64,000 bases of DNA, taken from the NCBI GenBank assembly GCA_024236195.1, contig JACKKZ010000004.1, positions 186,001-250,000 on the forward strand, given 5' to 3'. Position numbers and translations under genes: made by a program. Position 1 is the stretch's first letter. Each line of letters starts with the position of its first letter. The stretch is from Sphingomonadaceae bacterium (GTDB lineage: Bacteria; Pseudomonadota; Alphaproteobacteria; Sphingomonadales; Sphingomonadaceae). The notes beneath the pieces are model-generated. The model was not told the DNA's origin. It made no database searches and worked only from the letters and a program-made list of their open reading frames with translations. Positions 21,301-29,244 of the stretch are shown here, piece after piece.

Positions 21301-24300
21301 AGGCACGGCAGGCGATATCCTGATTGATGTCGATCCCAGTGCGACGCTGGCGCTTACTTCTGCCAGCCTGATTGCGGCGGGTTCTGGCGGTGTTGGCGGG
21401 TCTGGAGCACCGGGCGGCACCGGCGGGACCGGTACAGGTGGCACAATTGATTTCAGCGTCGGCGGGACCGGCACCTTGCTGAGTGGTTTTTCCGGCCTCG
21501 ATGCCAATGCCAGCGGCACTGGCGGTGCTGGCGGCGTGGGCGTCGAAGGTGACACGAGCGTTGCGGGCACCCAGGGCGGCACTGGCGGTAGCGGGCAAGG
21601 TGGAACTGCCCGGCTGGCAATTAACGGGGTTGGCGCGACGCTTACGGTTGACCCATCCGTATTCCAACTGGTTGCGGACGGCATCGGCGGCACAGGTGGC
21701 GCGGGCGGGTCCAATCTGTCTGGTGGCAATGCCGGGAATGGCGGCACAGGCGGCGATGGCAGAGGCGGCGCGGTGGAGCTGGTGGCGGGCAGCGGCAGTA
21801 CGCTGGACCTGACCCCGACTCCTTCCCCGTCACCCACGGGCTTCTCCCTGTCCAGCTCTGGCACGGGCGGAACCGGCGGTCAGGGTGGCAGCATCGACAT
21901 GCTCAGCGGCGGTGCGGCTGGCGCGGGCGGTGATGGCGGCAACGGTATTGGCGGTGCGCCGACGCTGCGCGCGGCTGGCGGCACGATTGTGGGGGCTGAC
22001 CTCGCGCTTATCGCCACTGGCACCGGCGGCAATGGCGGTATTGGCGGCGATGACGGCGCGAGCGTGCTGGGCGCAACCGGCAATGGTGGCGACGGGCAAG
22101 GTGGCAACCCGATCCTCGAAATCCTCGATGGCAGCCCGGGTATTCTGAGCTTTGATAATGTGTCGATCTTCGCCAATGGGGTGGCGGGTAGCGGTACGCT
22201 GTCCGGGGCGACACTTGGCGGCAGGGTTGACCTGATCGACGCTTCGCCGGACCCGCTGGGTCTGATGGATTTCGGGACCCTGACTGTCGATGCGACAGGG
22301 CTGTCGGCGGCGCCTGGTGGCGGCTTCTACATGACTGGCGGCAGTGGGCCGACCACCGTTGCAGGGCAGGTGTTTGTTGATGTCGCCGGAGACATAGTCT
22401 TTGCCTTTGACGGGGACGGTCAACTGGTTGCCGGGGGCGGGGTTACCCTTAATGCCGGCGGCGACATCCTTGTCACCCATACCAACAATGCCGGCAGCAC
22501 GGTTTCCATTGATGCAGGGGGCAGTTTCAGCGCAACGTCGGTGGGCAGGTTCACTGCAGACAGTGGCAGCTTCATCGCCTCTGGGAATGAGCTGTTCATT
22601 ATCGCAGGCGGAGACATCACGGCTGACGACCTGACCGCCGTGCCGGTGATATCCCTGACTTCCGAAGGATCGGTCTTCCTCAACAATGCCCTTGCCACCG
22701 GGCCGCAGGGTGTCTCGAACTTTGCCGGGATCATTATCAACGCAGGCCTGATCGCGGCAGGCAGCCCGGTCTATGATCCAGCCGCAAATGTGGAGATTAC
22801 CGGGACGGTCGAGTCCTATCGCGATATCGTGATTACGGCAGGCGGCTCGACCAGTTTTGTCGACGGTTCACAAACGACGGCAGATAATGCGCTGATCGTG
22901 CGCACTGGCGATGACATTATCGTTGAAAGCGGTGCAAGCATCGCATCTGCTGCCAATCCGACCGATGCAATCGACTTGCTCAACCCCTTCGCCAGCGGGC
23001 CGAATATTCAATTGCTTGCAGGCAGTGTCACCAATCTGCTGTCACCGATCCTGACCCCGATTGCCTCGGTCGTGGTTGATGGGGAAATCAACTCCGGCGA
23101 TGCGGCAACGATCATTACCGGCAATGCGGTTGACGCACTGGATGGCTCGATCAGTGCCGCCTCACTTGCAGTTGATATCAACGATGCCCCCGCGAACGGA
23201 GTGGTGCCCAGCGATGATGGCGGGTTGCTCTCGGCCAACTGCCTTGAAGGCAATGTTTGCCTCGGCAACATCCTGGCAACCAACAGCATCGAAATTGGCC
23301 AGGCGTCCAACAATGACGTGATCCAGCTGATCGTGCAGCAAGGCACTGTCAGTGCACGCGAGATCCTGATTACGACGCGGCGCGATATCGTGATGGGAAC
23401 CAACGGGATTGCCACCCAGCTTGACGCCAGTGACCTGTTTTCGCTGGAAAGCAGCGAGGGCAACGTGGACCTGCGCGATGCCAGCATTTTCAGCAACCAG
23501 ATCCTGATTGATGCCGCGGGTAGCCTGATTGGCAGTGCGCAGCTGAACAGCGTCAATGATATCGGCATAACTGTTGGCAGCAATATTCAGGCAGGGAGCA
23601 TCGAAAGCGGCGGCCAGCTGACCACCGTGGCCAATGTGGGGGGCGCGCTGGAGGGGGCCTATAGCGTACCGGGCAGCATGGATGTCGGCCTGTTGAGCAT
23701 CGCTTCCGGTCCAGTCAGGATCATTGCCGGCGGCGATATCCTGCTCGGCGAAGTTGTCGTTGCTTCGCAGGACATTTCGCTCAATGCACCGGGTGACGTT
23801 GCACTCGGCTTCACTGATACAGCGGTAAATGTCACGATAGTGGGCGGTTCGCTCGATATCGGTACGATCACGGCGAGTAACGACATTGTCCTGTCTTCGG
23901 CCAGCGATATCGGTCTGACCTCGGTGGATGCCGGCTCCAATGTTACCTTGGTGGCCGGGACTTCGATAACCGGGGGGAATCTTGCCGCGGGCGGCTTCAT
24001 TGATGCCAGTGCCAGCAATGGCGATGCGGCGTTCGGTACGGTTGCCGGCGGCAGCTTTATCAGCCTGACGACCACGGCTGGCTCGCTGACAACTGGCGAT
24101 GTCTCAACCACCGGTTCGGGGTCGCAGGTCAGCTTGCGGGCAGGCGGGGCAAATAGTGACCTCACTGCGGGCAATATGCTGTCGAATGGCGGCGATATCC
24201 TTATCAATGCCGGAGGCAATATTTCGCTCGCTTCGGCTGCGACCGGTGCTTTGCCGCCAACTTCCGGCTCGATTGTCCTTGTGGCAGGTGGCTCGGTCAC

Positions 24301-27300
24301 CTCCAGTGGCAATCTGTCGGCCGGGGAAGATATTGCGGTTGCAGCAGTGGGCGATGCAACTCTCGCGTCGCTGTCCGCCGGGGATGATGTCGTGGTCGAC
24401 GCGGGCGGAGCGATCAGCCTAGCTTCCGCGACAGCCATCGGCACCGGGCCAGACATTTTCTCGATAGCGCTGGATACAGCGTCTGCGGGGCAGCCGGGTG
24501 CGATTGCTTTCGCTTCGGAGACGGCTGAACTTGCCGGATCCAATGTAGTGCTGACCAGCGGCACAGATACCAGCGTGACGACTACTGTCGGGGCCGCGAA
24601 TGCCATCACGATTGTTGCAGGCGGGACGCCGAGTATCGGCAATGCCGTAAGCGGCGGGGATACGTCCGTCACCGGTCAGTCGATCACCTTCAACAATGGC
24701 ACAGTGGGCGGGAACCTGACGCTCAATGCCACCAATGGTGCCATTGACGGCAATGGCACGGTGACTGTCAGCGGCGGGATTGATTTCGATGCCACTGGCA
24801 ATGTCGGCTTCGGATCGCTCAATGCGCAAGGCGGCAGCTTCACCGTTGATGCAGGCGGCGACATCACCTTTACCGCCGCGACCAGCAGCGACTTTATCGC
24901 CATGGTCGCGGGCGGCGAGATCAACGGCGGAGACCTGAGCGCGGTTAACTCGTTGAGCCTGCAAGCAGATGCGATTGCCATTGGCGATGCCAGCGCAGCG
25001 AATATTTCCCTGCTGAGTGCGCGGGATATTCTCTTCAACCTGCTATCTTCGCCAAATTCGATCAGCTTGACCGCCAGCAATGGCGTGATTGCCGCGAATG
25101 GGGGCGCGGGCGATATTCAGAGCGGCGGGGATGTGACCATAACCGCGCTGGCTATTGCACTTGGCGATATCGTGTCGGGCGGGTCAATCAGCGCAACCGC
25201 CGGCATTGGCAATGTCAGCCTCGGCACGATAACGGCGGTCGGAGATATCACGCTTGATGCGAACCAGCATATCACGGTCGAGCACGCAGAGGCGCAGGGG
25301 AATTTCCTCGCCACCTCTGGCCTGAGTTTCACCACCGGGCTGAACTCGATCACTACAGGCGGCAATATCATCATCACGGCTGGCGGTGTGGTGAATCTTG
25401 GCAATTCCACCGCAGGCGGTTTCATTGATGTTTCGGGCACCCAAGTGGATTTCGTGGCCCTGGTTGCCGGGCTCCATGTCCAGCTGGTCGCAACCGCGCC
25501 TGACACGGCCGGACCGGGCGGCACCGGGACGAAATCAGGTCCTCAGGCACTTGTACCGCCAGTGGCTACACCCGGCACGGGCAGCGTTGCCGGCACGTCT
25601 ATCACTGCCGGGACCGGTGCCAGCAGCCTGACCGCAAATGGCGGTGACATCCAGATCAGCGGAGCTGTGACCAGCACCGGCAGCATGGCAATGACTGCGA
25701 GCGCAGGGAATATCGCGCTGGGCGGAACTGCCAGCGCCGGGGGCGACCTGTCGCTCGATGCCAGCGGCCTGGTCACTATGGTTGATGCCGATGCAGGCGG
25801 TGCAATGGACATCACCGCGGGCAGCTCGGTGTCTGCGGGAGCGCTCAATGCCGGAAGCGACCTGATTGTCCGGGCATTCGGCGGCGAATTCATCGGCACT
25901 ACACTTGATGCAGGCGGAGATGTTTCGGTCGATGCCTTTGGCAATATCAACTTCGCCACGGCTCGTGCAGGCAATGATGTCGATCTTGATAGCTTCAACG
26001 GCGGCTCGATTACCGTTGGCAGCCTGTTTGCCAATAGCGAGATCATCGTCAATTCCGACGGCACTTTCACCGCCGACACGCTGGATGCAACCGGCACAGG
26101 TGCAGGGGCGATTGATGTGGATGCGGCAGGCGATATCACCATTGGCTCGTTGATTGGGCGCCGGGCGGATATTTCGGCAGCGACCGGTTCCAACCTTCGC
26201 ATCGAGACCGAAGTCGACCTGACACAGGAACTGATCGCGACGGCCGATGATATCTTCATCCGCGCGACGCAGGACCTGGAGGTTAACGCCTTTGCCCGCA
26301 ATGGCGGAGTGGACATTGAAACGGTCGGCGCGCTCAGCACGGTTGGGGTCTCCGCGACGCAGGATATCCGGCTGGTCTCCACCGGATCGTCTGTTGCAGT
26401 GAATGACGAGATCGTGATCGACAATGTAACACCCGGAAAGGGCGCTTCGCCGCAGCAAGTGACGACGAGCGGCGGGAATATCCTCATTTCTGCGGCAGGT
26501 GACGTGGTGGTGAATGCCAATGTCACGGCCACGGATACGCTCACCATTCAGGCGGGCGGGCTGGCCGATATCCAGGCCGCTGCGATTGGCGAGACGATAG
26601 ATCTGTTCGCGGCGGATATTGCGATTGGTTCCACCGGCTCGCTGGGGCAGACGGACCTGACCAATCTGATCAGGATCGGCACGGACGGCGATATGCGGAT
26701 CGGCGGTGCTGGCGGCGCGAGCGGCTTGTTCGAGCTGGACAATGCCGAATTCTCACGCGTCCATTCGGGCGGGGACATCGAAATCGCCGCCGATAATGGT
26801 TTCATCGAGCTGGACGACCTCGACATTGTCGTGATCGACAATGTGTCCGGTCCGCAGACCGGCAATCTTGGCCAGACAGGTACACTGGACTTCTTCTCGC
26901 AAGACGGGATCGACGTGTTCGGGGCGGTCGTCATGACCAATGCCACAGCGGATAACCGCCTCTCGCTGGCGACCGAGCTGGACGTGTTCATTGATGCCAA
27001 TACCGGCTTGCTGGAAATCAACGAAGATACCGGCGTCTATACCGGTACTCTCGCTATTCTGGCGGAGAATGTCTTTGCGATGACGCCGGGCGCGCTGGCG
27101 GATATTTCCGGCCTTGGGGCTGCGGATATTGATAGCAGGCTGGCCGATAGCGAAGGGATCGACAATCCCGACGGGTTGCTGCGTGCAGGCACGGGGGACA
27201 TAGTGGTGAGCCAGTCCTTCCTGGTCCAGAACACCGCCCCCGGAACCGACTTCGCGGATCGGCGCGGCTTCACCTTTGACAGCTTGCTGGTGCAGTCAAA

Positions 27301-27727
27301 CACCGCAGCGACCGGGGCGAGCATTGTGGTGGTCATCAACGGGATCGTGAATGGCCAGACCGGTGTGGATGCCATTGCGGTGACCGACTTCACGGGGGCC
27401 ACGCTGGACGCGCTTTCCACGCTCAACGGGTGCCTGATTGCTGACCCATCCAGCTGTGTGACCACGACCACGCCCAATGATGACAGTCCCGGCGATCCCT
27501 TGCAGGATTTGATCGAGGATCAGTTTGACGATGATCCGGGTCAGGATGACCGGACAGAGCAGGGCTTTGGCGACAAGTTCGATACGATGCTGATCGAGTT
27601 GCGCGATCCGACCGATTATGACGAAGAGCCGCTGATTGACGATCCGGTGACCGGGGCGGGCAATGAAGACTTGTGGTCTGGTGGTGAGGAAGAATGTGAA
27701 GAGGGCGATGAAACCTGCCCGGCTTGA
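15332..27727 (+). CDS. Giant TpsA exoprotein (filamentous haemagglutinin-type adhesin)
   Basis: The 4131-residue protein has an extended signal peptide (basic RYRRAGRQR, cleavage near ARAQA) and a TPS/haemagglutination-activity domain (about 50-270) with the AIINWQTFDTATVD, LNRIFS and IWFYSPGGILVSSGG motifs needed for recognition by TpsB. The rest is low-complexity beta-helix sequence: two Gly-rich modular blocks (about 820-1460 and 1970-2270) and a long series of AGGDI-type rungs (about 2350-3750). The C-terminus is strongly acidic. The only cysteines I found form three close pairs: 2637/2643, 4034/4042 and 4122/4129. GGAGG lies two bases before ATG 15332 and eight before ATG 15338, so the latter may be the true start. 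Exported adhesin, biofilm or contact functions are likely, but the target is unknown. No toxin domain was recognised at the C-terminus. Confidence 0.93.
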   Translation: MTMAMTNTGNTANLRYRRAGRQRWLLQSSMIAAAVAMASFAAAQQARAQAVPSVAPRANGTVTAQGTPTVANGTVNINRGATRDQVEVTTPQAIINWQTFDTATVDSTTDYVNFLPAGTELEFIGAGSDYTVLNRIFSTPNASGVYRGIAFEGTVTSRLSDAGPIGGNIWFYSPGGILVSSGGVFNVGSLVLTTSDLASIDSGGSVMNFGGVSQADSSIIIEGGASISALNDGSYVAMFAPRVQQSGTVTVNGSVAYVGAEQGQLTINNGLFDIAITVGSEDANGVVHDGTTTGPASVDTIGAFGSVTDADNQAIYLVAVPKNDAITMLVGGDIGYQPAASASQGTNGEIILSAGANVSTRGSPLNPQVTVDTANAVSNAGISFGAGQINSDLTAYASGDLNMVMTNGDSLTSGSDTLGGYSVDLTSDGTLNFGAEATSSLDFAGDVTLRAGSDQARGGTINVVAAGDPAGILDPGTINVGGDLTLDANARGRDDFFIIRNNGNTGIGEDAVAGSVSITTRDQGIITVGGNLTVDTTAQGGKGESQNGSATAGDITLTILSGSLNVTGLTDLNAGTISTLDGKIGGNGPGLIGSDGIGGNVTLNLAGGNLNLGAVAITTDGVASTGSSSASAQSNDGIAGNVSINVTGGSHTIDFLSVSSDAVAAESYDEFGTSIRGLAQRGSVNIAVSNTDSALLLSSGLDISATTRGATTDPTSPTVSLSARDTGTSGGFTVLGDIFIDTGAGRGSDDVATTAGSVDITVDSSSFSFDTLFIDAVAAPSGFSFGTIGEGLDFVGGDITLTVQNGGIFTGNSMFLDASGTGADGTAGNGTGGTITVLVDNASFNVSGTSSLDSSGRGGTGGDVSDPTSLGIGQGGVINVTVRGAGGFMSLGSLFASSDGSIFFDVEGGSGTFEGDGGIGIGGDVIFNIEGGTFTANRVRVSADGEGGPGGELVTRFLQDLGKGGVSGFELSGLDGVQFAGGAIGDALGFTRAGDGGAGTGGNVTFNLNGGTATVTNLSVTADGIGGDGATGYFDNGTTGGNGGVGTGGTAIFNALTGTLTVTNTLTVSANGNSTFGGGDGGFGVGTDGGQAGAGFGGTALFDLNGTATINAGTLIVSADGFGGRGGSTGIDFDPFGEVRQAGLGGNGGTGTAGSATFNHTSGTITFGNLEIRADGAGGEGGDVFGLSLGLADNNGGAGGDAVGGTATMNLNQDDASNPTYNVYARATGGDGGDGLTSGDGGDATGGTAQLLVNNANVVLTSASVDSSGTGGTPGFVDGENGNGGAGGDGTGGTSRITVSGVNGNLSALFPFNATSDGFGGRGADAAQNQGDVDPSGTGGAGGAGTGGLVEITAITGATFDYSADGVTSAQGIGGAGGQGGNAPFFDAGAGGAAGAGNGGAITFSASGGSTLNVDGNGSDNQFNANGIGGVGGDGGIGLGSVVANPGQNGAASGGAINLLASGAGSVLAITGNVIADASGTGNLDLRDNALGADATGGSFTSNASAGGTISISGGLSADATARASAGVLGAGNAIGGSIDFLMSGVGSNFEVLGQFSAAFPLPLRQRSIYADASAHEPQSGNPLLQSATGGDTTGGRVNVNFADGTSTIASRVVFEAGAGEDNPLSGTGALPGLFVDSARNVGGAITINLTGSTNNWGSLDASVTTFGFGGEAVQGTIGMVLDNATLNLTNFGLSLDTYTAGEITVNDPVAVSLQVLNGSTLTANTGISLFSDTGLGVTNATVQAGGVEMLVDASTVTVSSDIFLGNEAQAFRFPSVTSNTTGADALAGDLTFSATNGSTINGDVQLWSFAIADAGPSSGNAQSGALNYTLTDSQHIGTGVGAAIDTISFAEALGAIDAGGTAGNAVTGDTTITISGASTFTGNIDLENSFANYYNTGAELGGLGSGTGGTMTVNLLGGTITIGQIQVANNFGAEQAAIGQAGSDQFGGDFVLNVANAAVTIGTLDINTSVTGGDGGDGGILTPGANGGAGTAGDILIDVDPSATLALTSASLIAAGSGGVGGSGAPGGTGGTGTGGTIDFSVGGTGTLLSGFSGLDANASGTGGAGGVGVEGDTSVAGTQGGTGGSGQGGTARLAINGVGATLTVDPSVFQLVADGIGGTGGAGGSNLSGGNAGNGGTGGDGRGGAVELVAGSGSTLDLTPTPSPSPTGFSLSSSGTGGTGGQGGSIDMLSGGAAGAGGDGGNGIGGAPTLRAAGGTIVGADLALIATGTGGNGGIGGDDGASVLGATGNGGDGQGGNPILEILDGSPGILSFDNVSIFANGVAGSGTLSGATLGGRVDLIDASPDPLGLMDFGTLTVDATGLSAAPGGGFYMTGGSGPTTVAGQVFVDVAGDIVFAFDGDGQLVAGGGVTLNAGGDILVTHTNNAGSTVSIDAGGSFSATSVGRFTADSGSFIASGNELFIIAGGDITADDLTAVPVISLTSEGSVFLNNALATGPQGVSNFAGIIINAGLIAAGSPVYDPAANVEITGTVESYRDIVITAGGSTSFVDGSQTTADNALIVRTGDDIIVESGASIASAANPTDAIDLLNPFASGPNIQLLAGSVTNLLSPILTPIASVVVDGEINSGDAATIITGNAVDALDGSISAASLAVDINDAPANGVVPSDDGGLLSANCLEGNVCLGNILATNSIEIGQASNNDVIQLIVQQGTVSAREILITTRRDIVMGTNGIATQLDASDLFSLESSEGNVDLRDASIFSNQILIDAAGSLIGSAQLNSVNDIGITVGSNIQAGSIESGGQLTTVANVGGALEGAYSVPGSMDVGLLSIASGPVRIIAGGDILLGEVVVASQDISLNAPGDVALGFTDTAVNVTIVGGSLDIGTITASNDIVLSSASDIGLTSVDAGSNVTLVAGTSITGGNLAAGGFIDASASNGDAAFGTVAGGSFISLTTTAGSLTTGDVSTTGSGSQVSLRAGGANSDLTAGNMLSNGGDILINAGGNISLASAATGALPPTSGSIVLVAGGSVTSSGNLSAGEDIAVAAVGDATLASLSAGDDVVVDAGGAISLASATAIGTGPDIFSIALDTASAGQPGAIAFASETAELAGSNVVLTSGTDTSVTTTVGAANAITIVAGGTPSIGNAVSGGDTSVTGQSITFNNGTVGGNLTLNATNGAIDGNGTVTVSGGIDFDATGNVGFGSLNAQGGSFTVDAGGDITFTAATSSDFIAMVAGGEINGGDLSAVNSLSLQADAIAIGDASAANISLLSARDILFNLLSSPNSISLTASNGVIAANGGAGDIQSGGDVTITALAIALGDIVSGGSISATAGIGNVSLGTITAVGDITLDANQHITVEHAEAQGNFLATSGLSFTTGLNSITTGGNIIITAGGVVNLGNSTAGGFIDVSGTQVDFVALVAGLHVQLVATAPDTAGPGGTGTKSGPQALVPPVATPGTGSVAGTSITAGTGASSLTANGGDIQISGAVTSTGSMAMTASAGNIALGGTASAGGDLSLDASGLVTMVDADAGGAMDITAGSSVSAGALNAGSDLIVRAFGGEFIGTTLDAGGDVSVDAFGNINFATARAGNDVDLDSFNGGSITVGSLFANSEIIVNSDGTFTADTLDATGTGAGAIDVDAAGDITIGSLIGRRADISAATGSNLRIETEVDLTQELIATADDIFIRATQDLEVNAFARNGGVDIETVGALSTVGVSATQDIRLVSTGSSVAVNDEIVIDNVTPGKGASPQQVTTSGGNILISAAGDVVVNANVTATDTLTIQAGGLADIQAAAIGETIDLFAADIAIGSTGSLGQTDLTNLIRIGTDGDMRIGGAGGASGLFELDNAEFSRVHSGGDIEIAADNGFIELDDLDIVVIDNVSGPQTGNLGQTGTLDFFSQDGIDVFGAVVMTNATADNRLSLATELDVFIDANTGLLEINEDTGVYTGTLAILAENVFAMTPGALADISGLGAADIDSRLADSEGIDNPDGLLRAGTGDIVVSQSFLVQNTAPGTDFADRRGFTFDSLLVQSNTAATGASIVVVINGIVNGQTGVDAIAVTDFTGATLDALSTLNGCLIADPSSCVTTTTPNDDSPGDPLQDLIEDQFDDDPGQDDRTEQGFGDKFDTMLIELRDPTDYDEEPLIDDPVTGAGNEDLWSGGEEECEEGDETCPA
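17790..19700 (+). repeat. Gly-rich modular repeat block I inside tpsA
   Basis: The coding sequence repeats, imperfectly, modules of roughly 50-65 codons. Each has a short beta segment with hydrophobic alternation (for example TVTNLSVTADGIGG) followed by a Gly-rich loop such as GGNGGVGTGGT or GGAGGDGTGGT. About ten or more copies can be followed by eye. At DNA level this appears as recurring GGCGG/GGTGG triplets, without the exact short repeats and spacers of a CRISPR array. Confidence 0.7.
21240..22140 (+). repeat. Gly-rich modular repeat block II inside tpsA
   Basis: A second, shorter run of the same module type: Gly-rich loops such as GGTGGAGGSNLSGGNAGNGG and GGNGGIGGDDG alternate with beta segments such as LALTSASLIAAGSGG. 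It is separated from block I by about 1.5 kb of non-Gly-rich beta-helix sequence. Confidence 0.65.
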
Positions 27728-27746
27728 GGACTGGTGACACGGGTAC

Positions 27747-27777
27747 GCGGCGCGGAAAGGCTTGACCACCGCGCCGC
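27747..27777 (+). terminator. GC-rich hairpin after tpsA (possible terminator)
   Basis: GCGGCGCGG (27747-27755) and CCGCGCCGC (27769-27777) are a perfect nine-base inverted repeat around a 13-base loop, starting 20 bases after the tpsA stop. No T-run follows on either strand, so it may stabilise the 3' end rather than terminate. Confidence 0.4.
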
Positions 27778-27798
27778 TGCCGGGGCAGAGGCGCGGCC

Positions 27799-29244
27799 AT
27801 GCAGGACCATCCGCTGAAGCTGTTCAACAGCCTGACCCGCCAGCTTGAGACATTCGAGCCCGTCCACCCCGGTGAGGCGCGCGTGTACACTTGCGGTCCG
27901 ACGGTCTATAACTATCCGCATATCGGCAATATGCGCGCCTATGTCTTTGCGGACATTCTCGGGCGGACGCTATCCTACAAGGGTTACAAGCTCACCCATG
28001 TCATCAACATCACCGATGTCGGGCACCTGACCGATGACGCCGATGAAGGCGAAGACAAGATGGAGAAGATGGCTGCCGAGCGCGCGCAGTCCATTTGGGA
28101 CATCGCCAAGCACTATACTGAGGCCTATTGGGCCGATGTAAAGGCGCTCAATATCCGCCAGCCGGCGCATTGGTCGATTGCAACCGACTATATCGACCCG
28201 ATGATCGACTTCGCGAAAAGCATTGCGGACAAGCACTGCTACGAGCTGGAAAGCGGCCTCTATTTCGACGTCTCCACCGTCGAGGATTATGGCCGCTTGG
28301 CGCGGGCTATCACCGAAGACGGGGAAGGGCGGATTGACGCAGTCCAGGGCAAGCGAAACGCGGCAGACTTCGCCATTTGGCGCAAGACCCCGGTGGGCGA
28401 GAAGCGCCAGATGGAATGGGATTCGCCCTGGGGACGGGGCGCTCCGGGCTGGCATCTGGAATGCTCGGTGATGGGCCATGCACTTCTGGGCTTTCCGTTC
28501 GATATTCATACGGGCGGGATCGACCATCGCGAAATCCACCACCCGAATGAAATTGCCCAGAACCAGGCCTTCTGCGGCTGCGGCGGGTTGGGCGAGGCGG
28601 CCAATTCGGGCGCGCGCTTCTGGATGCACAACAATTTCCTCGTCGAACGTTCGGGCAAGATGTCGAAGAGTTCGGGCGAGTTCCTTCGGCTGCAATTGCT
28701 GATCGACAAGGGCTACCACCCACTCGCCTATCGCATGATGTGCCTGCAAGCGCATTACCGCAGCGAGCTGGAATTCAGCTGGGAGGGATTGGAAGCTGCC
28801 CTGGTACGGCTCAAGCGCATGGTGATGGCGGTCGAGCGGCTGGCGGATGCGCAGCCGGGAGCGATTGACCATCCCAAGTTTGCGCCGATGCTCGACAAGT
28901 TCGATGCTGCCGTAGCCGATGACCTCAACACGCCCATCGCCCTGACTGCGCTGGAAGAGGCACTGGCGGTGAAAAAGGTTGATGCCGGGATCAAGCGCGC
29001 CGTGATCGAACACATGGACGCGGTGCTGGGGCTCAGCCTGTTTGGCATTACCCGCGCAGACCTGCGCCTTCGCCCGAAGGGTGCGCAGATCGAAGAAGTC
29101 AAGATCGAAGACGCGCTGGCTCGCCGCATGGCCGCCCGCGCTGACAAGGACTTCGCCACCAGCGATGCCTTGCGCGATGAGCTCGCCTCCAAGGGCGTTG
29201 AAGTGATGGATGGCGATCCGCTGGGATGGGAGTGGAAGCTGTGA
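27799..29244 (+). CDS. cysS: Cysteinyl-tRNA synthetase
   Basis: This class I aminoacyl-tRNA synthetase charges tRNA-Cys. The 481-residue protein carries the zinc and active-site cysteine in YTCGPTVYNYPHIGN (Cys32, HIGN at 41-44), the second zinc motif region GWHLECSVMG and HTGGIDHREIHHPNE, and KMSKS at 287-291. The length is typical. The gene follows tpsA by 71 bases but has no functional link to it. Its TGA overlaps the GTG start of the following lipoprotein gene (GTGA), so those two are coupled. Confidence 0.95.
   Translation: MQDHPLKLFNSLTRQLETFEPVHPGEARVYTCGPTVYNYPHIGNMRAYVFADILGRTLSYKGYKLTHVINITDVGHLTDDADEGEDKMEKMAAERAQSIWDIAKHYTEAYWADVKALNIRQPAHWSIATDYIDPMIDFAKSIADKHCYELESGLYFDVSTVEDYGRLARAITEDGEGRIDAVQGKRNAADFAIWRKTPVGEKRQMEWDSPWGRGAPGWHLECSVMGHALLGFPFDIHTGGIDHREIHHPNEIAQNQAFCGCGGLGEAANSGARFWMHNNFLVERSGKMSKSSGEFLRLQLLIDKGYHPLAYRMMCLQAHYRSELEFSWEGLEAALVRLKRMVMAVERLADAQPGAIDHPKFAPMLDKFDAAVADDLNTPIALTALEEALAVKKVDAGIKRAVIEHMDAVLGLSLFGITRADLRLRPKGAQIEEVKIEDALARRMAARADKDFATSDALRDELASKGVEVMDGDPLGWEWKL

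Noticed and set aside
17790..22140. Regular short repeats that could suggest a CRISPR array
   Set aside because: The repeats are in-frame Gly codons of a coding sequence, with variable unit length and no identical direct repeats with unique spacers; no cas genes are present.
15332..27727. Many long open frames on the minus strand within the tpsA region
   Set aside because: They mirror the Gly/Ala/Thr-rich codon pattern of tpsA, have no ribosome binding sites and give low-complexity Pro/Ser/Ala proteins.
15332..27727. C-terminal toxin domain in TpsA (contact-dependent inhibition)
   Set aside because: No VENN-type motif, no recognisable nuclease or pore domain and no small immunity gene downstream; cysS follows directly.
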